The notes under the pieces: generated by a model
What the model was told of the DNA's origin: nothing
What the model saw: the letters and a program-made list of their open reading frames with translations, nothing else
Databases searched by the model: none
Translations under genes and position numbers: made by a program
In this document: positions 16,883 to 24,632 of the stretch, one piece after another
Layout: the number at the start of each line of letters is the position of its first letter
Position numbering within the stretch: position 1 is the first letter of the stretch
Assembly: GCA_025980325.1 (NCBI GenBank)
Contig: JAICXQ010000022.1
Location: forward strand, 1 to 32,726
DNA: 32,726 bases
Source: Frankiales bacterium
GTDB lineage: Bacteria > Actinomycetota > Actinomycetes > JAFAQI01
Direction of reading: 5' to 3'

Positions 16883-17249
16883 TCACGCTCCCTCTGGATC
16901 GGTTCTCATCACGTACACGCGTCAGATCGCGGATCATTACGAAACTTTTTTCGCAACGCCCAACGGGCTTTGCATTCCAGGACGTGGGTTTGGCACATAT
17001 GTAACAGCCGGGCTGACGAGAATCGGACACTGAGGCCGAAATGTCTAGTCGCGGTCTTGACGTACAAACCGGGCAGAAGCAACCTCTCGGATCGACCGGG
17101 GAGCACGACAGCGGAAGGAGACCCGACAGCGAGCTAGCGCGGTATCCCGCACGGCTCAACGGACCGTCCATTGGTTCGTGTACCGCCCAGCACGACGCCG
17201 AGACGGTGTGACTTGCACCGTCGACCTGCCAACTCCCCGGAGATCCCGA
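16883..17249. other. Intergenic region between divergent HTH and secreted-protein genes
   Basis: No convincing gene is seen in these 367 bp. A hairpin at 16953-16973 (GCAACGCCC, loop AAC, GGGCTTTGC, one mismatch) follows a short T run. A TTGACG (17057-17062) could be a -35 box, but no good -10 box follows at 17 bp. The start of the downstream gene is set by GGAG at 17239-17242. Confidence 0.4.
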
Positions 17250-19562
17250 ATGCCTCTCAATCCACGTTCCTGCAGTCCTCGTTACCGGCCGCGTCATCGC
17301 CGACCACCGAACGTCACACAGCGACTGCTGCCGCGGGCCGTCGCGATCGTCGCGATCGTCGGTGGCATGTTGAACGCGCCACTCGCAACCGGCTCAGCCG
17401 GCGCTTCCGGTGGTGACTGCGTAACGGCGACAGCGCCGGGCGCGACGTTGACCTGCGTCGAGCAGGTGTTCACGGTCGCGGTCGATGTGGCCAAGATGGC
17501 GCAGCAGGCGGCCGGCGGTGTGAGCGTTCCGGTGCCGACCATCGTCGACCAGAACTCACTGCTCAGCCTCGTCGATCAAACCACGGCCCAAGCGGTCCAA
17601 GCGGCCGAGGACTGCCTGAATCAGACCAATCCACTTTGCGCCCCGATCGTCGACCGGAACTCGCTGCTTAGCCTGGTCGACCAAGTCGCCGCCGAAGCGG
17701 TCCAGCAGGCCGGGAACTGTGTGACCCAGACCGACCCGACGTGCGCCCTGATCGTGCAGACAGCGAACCAGGAAGCGCAGGCGATCGAAACGCTCGCCAC
17801 CACCTGCGTCAGCGGGACGGACACCGTCTGTGCCCAGCTTGAGCTACTCGGCACTAGCGAAATCTCGGCGCTGCTCACCCTCGCGAGCGGATGCGTCAGT
17901 GGGTCGAACCCGGCATGTAACGGCCTGTTGGGCACCGTCTCTCAGCTTGTTGGCGAAGCCGTGACTTGCGCTGTCGGACCGATCAGCCCGACCGCACCGT
18001 CCACGCTGCCCAACCCGCTCGTCATCGACACGGGCAGCGGCGGCGGGAGCGGCACGCCGGACGTCGGCGTGACGTGTCAGCAGGTCAAGGACGCTGCCGC
18101 GCAGCTCGTCGCAGGTTGTCAATCGGGCGCTACGGCTGGATGCGACTCGGCAATCACTGAGGTGGACAAGTCGCCATGTCTGAACAGCAGTGATCAGGTT
18201 GCCTGCGCGCAGGCGAGCGCCGCACCAGGAGAAGTCATCCCGCCCGACGTGGACCCTGAGACGCTGTTTCCGGCGAACCAACTGACGGGCACCGTGGACA
18301 CCGGCGCCGGGGTCGGTGTACCCGGGCTGGAAGTCGACTTCTACGTCGACCCGGCCGGCAGCGACTCCTTCTCGGCCACGCCGGACTCTCTCGGGTCCAC
18401 GACAACCGACGGCAACGGCAACTACACATTCACGCTTCCGTCGACTCTCGATGCGTTCGCCACCAGTCAGGCCAACGCCAACGGCGGCCACCTGCCGGTC
18501 ACGATCGCGACCTCCGCCTATCTGACGATTCCAGGCACACAGAGCGTCGCGCTCGCGATTGCGGAGGGCACAACCAGTGTGCTCATTGGTGGTAGCGCGG
18601 ACTACTTCGACAGCCTTCCACCGACCCTGACGTTGTATCCGGCGCAGTCGGTCGACATCGCGGCCAATGCCCCCTCGCTACCGACTCCCGACGTGACTGA
18701 TCCGAGCGTCGCGGGGGAATCGCACTACCAGGGGACGCTCGGAAGCGGCGGAACGGTCACCACGGTCAACGGAGTCGTCTCCAACTTCAACCCATTCCTC
18801 ATCAACGGTGTCGACTTCACGAACGCGGTCGCGGTCGCGCCGGGCAGCCCGGACATCAACCAGCCGCCGCCGCCGGACCCGCCCGACAACGTCACCTGCA
18901 CGAAGGACGACGGTCGCGCCTTGTTCGTCAACCAATCGCGGGTGAAGCACAACGAGCAGGCGTACGTCCTTGTCGGTGAAATTCACGCCTATGCCGACCA
19001 GCACGCGGGATTCACCTACGGTACGACCTCCGACACGACCACGCAGGTGGGTCTTTCCGTCGACGGGGAGCATTGGAGCGTCGAGGGTTCCCGCAACACG
19101 CATAATACTCACTCGACCGACTGGCACTACCTCGATGCTGGCCCGTACTTCGGGAAACAGATGCGCATGAAGTTCGATTTCGACGAGTTGAAACAAGAGT
19201 GGACGTGCCAGTACAACCGCGATAAGACCTACTACGCCTACGTGGAGGAGGCCGTCGCCAACACTTGGGAGGGCGCCACCGGCGCAGATGTCTCGCGCTA
19301 CGACGGCCCGAATGCCTACGCGGGCGCCAACTCGCACTACGTCTACATCGTCGCGCCCCACTCCGGCATCGACGTCAGCAAAGGAAAAGGGTACGGCTAC
19401 AGTGGAGCGTTTTCGATCGAGGGCTTCTCGGCGGGCGCCGAGACGATGCACGACAAGACCATCACCATCACACAGGACGCCGGAGACGACCACTTCGAAC
19501 ACGACACCTGGGGCAACAATAAGTACGTGCCGAACGGTCCGCAGATCATCTATAGCTATTAG
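17250..19562 (+). CDS. Large secreted protein with repeated Cys-x7-Cys units
   Basis: A 770-aa exported protein of unknown function. A long basic n-region is followed by a hydrophobic core (AVAIVAIVGGMLNAPLATGS) and a likely cleavage near GSAGA. Residues about 75-290 hold repeats built on a helix plus a C-x7-C loop: CLNQTNPLC, CVTQTDPTC, CVSGTDTVC, CVSGSNPAC and CQSGATAGC. Two units share IVDxNSLLSLVDQ and are 108 bp apart in the DNA, a recent duplication. A carboxypeptidase-regulatory or Cna-B-like beta domain follows (LTGTVDTGAGVGVPGLEVDF, then TTTDGNGNYTFTLPSTLDAF). The C-terminal 220 residues are unrecognised, rich in Tyr, His and Asp. No sorting motif or anchor is seen. ATG 17250 is chosen because GGAG lies 7 nt upstream. 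Confidence 0.75.
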   Translation: MPLNPRSCSPRYRPRHRRPPNVTQRLLPRAVAIVAIVGGMLNAPLATGSAGASGGDCVTATAPGATLTCVEQVFTVAVDVAKMAQQAAGGVSVPVPTIVDQNSLLSLVDQTTAQAVQAAEDCLNQTNPLCAPIVDRNSLLSLVDQVAAEAVQQAGNCVTQTDPTCALIVQTANQEAQAIETLATTCVSGTDTVCAQLELLGTSEISALLTLASGCVSGSNPACNGLLGTVSQLVGEAVTCAVGPISPTAPSTLPNPLVIDTGSGGGSGTPDVGVTCQQVKDAAAQLVAGCQSGATAGCDSAITEVDKSPCLNSSDQVACAQASAAPGEVIPPDVDPETLFPANQLTGTVDTGAGVGVPGLEVDFYVDPAGSDSFSATPDSLGSTTTDGNGNYTFTLPSTLDAFATSQANANGGHLPVTIATSAYLTIPGTQSVALAIAEGTTSVLIGGSADYFDSLPPTLTLYPAQSVDIAANAPSLPTPDVTDPSVAGESHYQGTLGSGGTVTTVNGVVSNFNPFLINGVDFTNAVAVAPGSPDINQPPPPDPPDNVTCTKDDGRALFVNQSRVKHNEQAYVLVGEIHAYADQHAGFTYGTTSDTTTQVGLSVDGEHWSVEGSRNTHNTHSTDWHYLDAGPYFGKQMRMKFDFDELKQEWTCQYNRDKTYYAYVEEAVANTWEGATGADVSRYDGPNAYAGANSHYVYIVAPHSGIDVSKGKGYGYSGAFSIEGFSAGAETMHDKTITITQDAGDDHFEHDTWGNNKYVPNGPQIIYSY

Positions 19563-19563
19563 T

Positions 19564-20058
19564 TTGATCGCCGCGCTCTTGGTGGCCTGCTCGAACTCGG
19601 GCGGGCCACCAAGCACCGGCGCATTCGTTCCGCCCGAGGGCGGCATCGAATTCCACAAGCCCAATGTCCGCATCGGACAGCTACTGTGGCTTTCGCTGCC
19701 CCCGTTACAGGTTCGCAAAGGTGTTCGCCGCGTCACGATCACCGGCGTACGACTCGCCGCACGCTACGCGGGCGTCGCCCTTGTCGGGACCGCGCGCTTC
19801 TCGCTCGCGCAAACACGAAATCGACTGATCACCATTGCTTCACCTGCCGACCTCAAGCAGTACTCCATCCAGGTCCTGGGACCGTTCGTGGGGACGATCG
19901 AACTTCCCGGCGAGCCGGTCGACTACGGAGCGATCGAGGTGAGATTCGATCGCCCCGGCGTTGTCGAGATCGTCAACGTCGTGCTGCGCTACCGCACATC
20001 CGACGGGAGCGGCGAGCAACTCATCCCGTGCGACTTCAGGCTCACTGTCAGCCCTTAG
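19564..20058 (+). CDS. Putative lipoprotein, start codon unclear
   Basis: The frame encodes a good lipoprotein signal, TVRRSSIAISLIAALLVACS, with an LVAC lipobox, and then a mature domain of about 155 residues (ending ...LIPCDFRLTVSP) with no recognised family. However, no ATG, GTG or TTG lies between about 19402 and the TTG at 19564, so the canonical start leaves only MIAALLVAC before the lipid-modified Cys and loses the RR n-region. The upstream signal codons overlap the end of the preceding gene in another frame. A TATAGC at 19551-19556 could be a -10 box for a leaderless start. A rare start codon (ATA or ATT) or a damaged 5' end is also possible. Its position 1 bp after the secreted-protein stop suggests joint expression. 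Confidence 0.55.
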   Translation: MIAALLVACSNSGGPPSTGAFVPPEGGIEFHKPNVRIGQLLWLSLPPLQVRKGVRRVTITGVRLAARYAGVALVGTARFSLAQTRNRLITIASPADLKQYSIQVLGPFVGTIELPGEPVDYGAIEVRFDRPGVVEIVNVVLRYRTSDGSGEQLIPCDFRLTVSP

Positions 20059-20419
20059 ACCGACGCTGAACTCGTCGGGCGGAAGCCGCTGCCGCGGGTG
20101 ATACGCCGGGTGGGCGGTGCCCCCGCTGTAGACCTTCCCCCGCGACGCCCGGCCGGCCGCGATGTATCGCAGATACCAATGTGTCTGCCTATCGTCACCG
20201 AGTCCTGGGAAACTGAACTGAGAGCCTGCCTAGTCGAGTGTCGCTCGGCTTGTCGTAATTCGCTGATAGCTCGAATCCGACTTAGCTGATCGGTTGGAGT
20301 CGAGGGTCCGGTCCGTCACTCCCTCGCCGCCCACGAGGCCGGCTGCGAAGCGCCGACCGGACGATCGGGGCGCACGGCGTGGGAGCCGGGACACAGATTC
20401 ATAGCTGGGAGTCTGGACA
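20059..20419. other. Intergenic region between convergent genes, nothing recognised
   Basis: These 361 bp separate the lipoprotein gene from the leftward gene at 20420. A 63-codon open frame (20098-20289) has no ribosome site and no protein-like character. I see no RNA gene. Confidence 0.35.
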
Positions 20420-21031
20420 TTACGCGTCAACGGTGATGAAGGCCGGCGGGGTGACCTCGTCAGGCCAGACGGGGTCCGGCAGATTGACGGGGCCCGACCG
20501 CTTGTGGCGGATGCTCCGGTCGATCGCCTGCCGCAGCGCCGCACAGTACTGGCAGAACTCACCTCGGGCTTGGACCGATACGCCGTCCATCGCGATCTCA
20601 ACCCGTATGGATTCACCGGCTTCGCGCCGACTGCGCAAGGCGTCGAGCACGAAGGCGTCACGTCGATCCCCGAGGCCGACGTATTGCCCGACGACACGGT
20701 AGAGCCGACTTAGGGCTCCCGCGAGATTGGTGTCGGCTAGGAGCGGCGTCTCCAGCTCGATCGCGTCCGTAACGAGCTTGAACAGTTGTCTGCGCTTGAT
20801 CGTGCGCGCGCCGGTCTCCGTGGTTAGTCGAGCTTGCTCCGCTGCCTGTTCCGCATCCAGCAGCATGCGCTTCAGTCGGAGGCAGGCATCGACGGACGCC
20901 GAGCGTGCAGCGGCGCGGTCCGACCCCGTTTGCGTCGCGACGACGACGCGCCAGGCAATGACGGCGGAGGTTGCTCCCCCGATGAGTGCGCCAGCTAAGG
21001 CTCCGGCGAACCCATCCCACGTTGACGCCAT
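20420..21031 (-). CDS. Membrane-anchored helical protein of unknown function
   Basis: A 203-aa protein with one N-terminal hydrophobic helix (AGALAGALIGGATSAVIAW) followed by a long charged helical region (about 30-130) likely to form a coiled coil in the cytoplasm: DRAAARSASVDACLRLKRML, then LLDAEQAAEQARLTTE. The C-terminal part has FCQYCAALRQAIDRSI and a Pro-rich end. I do not recognise a family. Layout resembles small membrane proteins often found beside mobility or defence genes. The ATG at 21031 has no clear ribosome site. It is divergent from the relaxase operon, with the 18-bp inverted repeat at 21106-21158 between them. Confidence 0.62.
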   Translation of the reverse strand: MASTWDGFAGALAGALIGGATSAVIAWRVVVATQTGSDRAAARSASVDACLRLKRMLLDAEQAAEQARLTTETGARTIKRRQLFKLVTDAIELETPLLADTNLAGALSRLYRVVGQYVGLGDRRDAFVLDALRSRREAGESIRVEIAMDGVSVQARGEFCQYCAALRQAIDRSIRHKRSGPVNLPDPVWPDEVTPPAFITVDA

Positions 21032-21105
21032 GCCAGCGAGGCTAATTCGGCTCGTCTTGGCGGGCCGTCACGGCGTCGACGCACCGTCGCGCATGCGACT
21101 CGCGG

Positions 21106-21158
21106 CCCCGCGAACGTCCCCGCGCGTGGTGAGGGCGCCGGCGGGGACGTTCGCGGGG
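21106..21158. repeat. Perfect 18-bp inverted repeat, candidate oriT or operator
   Basis: CCCCGCGAACGTCCCCGC (21106-21123) and its exact complement (21141-21158) flank a 17-nt spacer. It lies in the 305-bp non-coding gap upstream of the relaxase operon and of the divergent membrane-protein gene. Origins of transfer usually sit next to the relaxase gene and carry inverted repeats, so this is the best oriT candidate. An operator for both genes is the alternative. A 12-bp palindrome AGGGGAACCCCT (21355-21366) lies further down inside the leader ORF. Confidence 0.5.
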
Positions 21159-21336
21159 ACGGTCGCCGCGTTGCCTGCCAGGCGTGCTTTGTCGGTCTGC
21201 CCCGCCCGCGCCGTGCGGTCTCACCAGTCCCGCGAGTGCTGATGCCCTCCTAATCCTCGTTCGCCGAACGCGGCTCGGTGCCGCTTTCAGAAGTAGAGGG
21301 TCCGCGCGTTCGGGCGCAGGCGGTAAGGAGCGGGCG

Positions 21337-21480
21337 ATGAGCGGGCGAAGGCTTAGGGGAACCCCTCGGCGTGCTCGGCGACGGAGGGGAAGGGTTAGGG
21401 GTAACGGTCCGGCCGATTGTGGCGGCGTGGCCTCGTCCTTTGCCTCGTCACCGACTGCCCCGCGCGGGTGGTCGTCGTGA
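21337..21480 (+). CDS. Short Arg-rich leader ORF coupled to the relaxase
   Basis: A 47-aa frame beginning MSGRRLRGTPRRARRRRGRV has a very good ribosome site (AAGGAG at 21325-21330, 6 nt before the ATG). Its TGA overlaps the relaxase GTG as GTGA. The relaxase itself lacks a clear ribosome site, so translation of this frame may deliver ribosomes to it. The peptide is highly basic and may bind nucleic acid, or the coding may matter only for coupling. Confidence 0.45.
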   Translation: MSGRRLRGTPRRARRRRGRVRGNGPADCGGVASSFASSPTAPRGWSS

Positions 21481-22109
21481 TTTCGGTCGCGATGCTCGGC
21501 GGCGGCGCGGACGCCGCGAGCTACTACTTGGACCGCGCGGCGGAGTGTAAGGGCGACCTGGCCCGCTACTATGCCGGGGAGCGGGAGCAGCCGGGCCGGT
21601 GGTGCGGTCGCGGCGCCGGGGCGCTCGGCCTGGGTGGTCCGGTCGAGGGCGACGGGCGGGCGGTGTTCGCCGCGCTGCTCGATGGCCGGCTGCCGGACGG
21701 CACGGTGGTGGCGAAGCCGGTGTGGCGGGCGGACCCGCGCGGCCGGCTGCCCGGCGGGCCGTTGGTCGCCGAGCTGCGAACCGTGGCGCGCGGTCGTGGG
21801 GTCGAGCCGGCCGAGCTGTTCGCCGCCGACCGGCTCGCTGCCGCCGCGCGGGGCTTGGTGGAGCGGGTCGAGGCGTCGCCGCATCGGGCGCATCCGACCG
21901 ACGCGCGGTTGATCGCGGACCTCGCGGCCGGGGTGAACCCGCACGCCCTCTATCCGAAGACGAACGAGCGGCCGGGTTTCGCGGCGGCGTTCGCCCGCGC
22001 GGGCGAGAAGGTTGATGTGCGGCGCTGCGGGCTGGACGTCGTGGTGTCAGCGCCAAAAAGCGTGTCCGTCCTCTACGGGCTCGGCCGCGCGTCGCCGCGA
22101 CGGTGCTGA
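21477..22109 (+). pseudogene. MOBF (TrwC/TraA-type) relaxase, N-terminal fragment
   Basis: A 210-codon fragment holding the first half of the relaxase domain. The N-terminus VISVAMLGGGADAASYYLDR carries the paired tyrosines (Tyr16, Tyr17) that would cut the transfer strand; YY also occurs at 31-32. GFAAAFARAGEKVDVRRCGL leads to DVVVSAPKSVSVLYGLG, the family motif before the first catalytic histidines. After YGLG the frame is lost and ends at a TGA (22107-22109). Family homology resumes in another frame as RVAATVLTAHERAV, so one base seems to be missing near 22083-22090. GTG 21477 is the start because it overlaps the leader ORF stop. Confidence 0.75.
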
Positions 22110-24376
22110 CCGCGCACGAGCGGGCGGTGTCTGAAGCTCTCGCCTATCTCGGCCGGCACACCGCGCACGGGTTGCGCGGTCATCAGGGCGACGGGCAACG
22201 CTGCACCCGCATCGACTCGGAGGGGTTCGTCGGCGCGGCGTTCACCCATCGCACGTCACGCGCGGACGACCCGCAACTGCACACCCATCTCGTGATCGCG
22301 AACGCCGTGCGCGGCCGGGACGGGAAGTGGTCGGCCGTCGATAGCCGCGCGGTGCACCGGCACGCCCGGACCGCCGGCTGCATCTACCAGGCCGTGTTGC
22401 GCGGGGAGCTGACCCGCGAGCTGGGCATCGAGTGGGGGCCGGTCCGTCGCGGTGTGGCCGAAATCGCCGGCATCCCGCGTACCGTGCTCCGGCACTTCTC
22501 CACCCGCCGGCAGGCCATCGAGGCCGAGCTCGACAAGACCGCAGGCAGCGGACGACGTGCCGCGCAGCGCGCCGCCTACGTCACCCGCCCCGCGAAAACG
22601 CACACGCGCGAGGCGCCGCTGCGGGAGCGGTGGGCCGCGCGGGTGCGCGCCCTCGGTCACGACCCGGCCGACCTGATCGACGCCGCCCTATTCCGGGGCG
22701 AGCGGGAGCCGACGCTGCCCGACGCCCAGGTGACCGCGGCGGAACTGTTCGGCCCGTCCGGGCTCACGGCGCAGCAGACGTCGTTCGACCGGCGCGACGT
22801 CATCCAAGCGTTGATCGACGTGCTCCCCGCCGGCATCACCCTCACCGGCCGTCAGCTCGAAGGCGCGGCCGGTCGGATGCTGCGCGAACCGGACGTGGTC
22901 CCGCTGCTGCGGCCAGCGGCCGGCGCCGAGGACGGGCCGCGCTACTCCACCGCTGATCTGCTCGCGACCGAGAAGTTCGTGCTCGGTCTCGCCGACGAAC
23001 CCTGCTTCGTCCCGGTCGGCGACACCACAGCAGCGCGGGCAGCGAACGTCGCGACCCTGTCCCCGGATCAACGTCGCGTCGTCCGTCAACTGCTCACCTC
23101 GCCCGCGACGATCGACGTTGTTGCTGGGCCGGCCGGCACCGGCAAGACCGCGCTGCTGCGTGCCGCCAAAAACGGATGGGACGACAGTGGAACGCCGGTC
23201 GTCGGCTGCGCCCTCGCGGCCGTGACCGCACGCCGGTTGGAAGCCGCGACCGGCATCCCGGCCAGCTCCATCACCCGCTTGCTCGGCGACCTCACCGACC
23301 CCGACCGGCCCGAGTCCCGAGGGCTTGCGCGTGGGACGGTCGTCGTCGTCGACGAGGCGTCGATGGTCGGCACCCGCGACATGGCGACCTTGGCCCGCCA
23401 CGTCCACGACGCGGGCGGCAAACTCGTCTTAGTCGGTGACCCGGCGCAACTGCCCGAGATTGAAGCCGGGGGAGTCTTCGCCGCCCTCGCCGAGCGCGCG
23501 GAGCACCTGACCGACAACCGGCGGCAAGCACACGCCTGGGAACGACAAGCCCTGCACGACCTGCGTGCCGGCAACGTCACCGCCGCCATCGACGCCTACC
23601 TCTCCCACGACCGGATCACCATCGCGAGGACAGCGCAAGAGGCACGCGCCGATCTCGTCCGCAGCTACCTCACCCATCGCTCGATCATCGACGGCGACCC
23701 CTACGACACGGTCGCCCTCGCGAGCACCCGCCGCGACGTCGACGCACTGAATACCGAGATCCGCGCCGCCCTCCAACGAGAGGGGAGGCTCGGCCCGGAC
23801 ATCGCCACCGTCCACCGCCGCGACCAGGACGTGCGCCACTACGCGACCGGCGATCTCGTCGTCATCACCGCAAACGACTACCGGCGCGGTCTGCTCAACG
23901 GCACCCGCGCCGTACTCGAGAACACGACGCCGGACGAACTCACCCTGCGCACGGACGCCGGCGACGTCGCGACCGTGCCAACCTCCTGGGCGGCGAACTA
24001 CCTCGATCACGGTTACGCGTTCACCGTGCACAAGGCGCAAGGGCTGACGACTCGGCAGGCGCTCGTCTACGGAACCGCCGCACTCGACCAGCAATCCGGC
24101 TACGTCGCCCTTTCACGAGGCCGCACCGCGAACCACCTATACACCAGCATCGACAACCTCCTACCCGAGCGCAGCGACGACCTCGACGTGCCACGCTTCC
24201 GACTCTTCCGCGACACCGCCCGCGACAGCATCGCCGACGACCTCAAAGACAGACTCGTCCGCGACAGCCGACAGCACCTCGCCGCACAACAACAACCCGA
24301 CCCCTACCTGCAACGCGCGCTACCCGATGAACTCCGCCAACGCAGCCGCGCCGACGACTACGGGTTGTCGAGGTAG
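22103..24376 (+). pseudogene. MOBF relaxase-helicase, C-terminal part after a frameshift
   Basis: The remaining 757 codons of the relaxase. AFTHRTSR and DPQLHTHLVIANAVRG supply the histidines (49, 60, 62) of the metal site. A RecD/TraI-like helicase follows, with Walker A GPAGTGKTALLRAA (about 342-355), Walker B VVVVDEASMVGT (about 413), GDPAQLPEIEAGGVF, and the late motif HGYAFTVHKAQGLT with YVALSRGRTANHLY. The intact protein would be about 965 residues, normal for actinobacterial TraA/TrwC. A restart GTG (22103) overlaps the upstream stop, so this part could be made alone, but it would lack the catalytic tyrosines. Whether the shift is real or a sequence error cannot be told here. It would drive mobilisation of the element. 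Confidence 0.8.
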
Positions 24377-24380
24377 CGCG

Positions 24381-24632
24381 ATGGCAACGCCGAATGAAAA
24401 CGCGCATCCGCGCTTGGTCGCAGACTGGCGGGCGGACGATTGGTCGCGATGGGCTCAGGTGCCGGACCTCACCAAGCGCGAGTACGGAGACGCTGCTGCC
24501 GTCACGGCCGAACTCATCGCGGTCGCGGCGCTCAGAGATTCAGCGCGGAACGACCCGTATCCGGCTGTCGAGCGGCTCACCCCTGAAGGCGGCTCGACGG
24601 ACACGGATCTGATGCACCCACTGGCGGGCTAG
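24381..24632 (+). CDS. Small protein downstream of the relaxase, unknown function
   Basis: An 83-aa frame, MATPNENAHPRLVADWRADD then WSRWAQVPDLTKREYGDAAA, with a helical middle (VTAELIAVAALRDSARND). A ribosome site GAGG (24370-24373) lies 7 nt before the ATG, overlapping the relaxase stop region, so it is probably co-translated with it. The last 93 bp overlap the 3' end of the integrase gene on the other strand. No HTH is obvious, so an excisionase role is only a guess based on position. Confidence 0.55.
   Translation: MATPNENAHPRLVADWRADDWSRWAQVPDLTKREYGDAAAVTAELIAVAALRDSARNDPYPAVERLTPEGGSTDTDLMHPLAG

Noticed and set aside
17057-17085. Promoter with TTGACG -35 box for the secreted protein gene
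   Set aside because: No acceptable -10 box at 16-18 bp spacing.
20230-20330. Possible tRNA or small RNA in the gap after the lipoprotein gene
   Set aside because: No cloverleaf arms or T-loop GTTCRA-type sequence could be fitted.
22040-22060. CAAAAAG run in the relaxase as a programmed frameshift site
   Set aside because: The correct family sequence (PKSVSVLYGLG) continues in the same frame well past this run, so the shift happens about 30 bp later where there is no slippery sequence.
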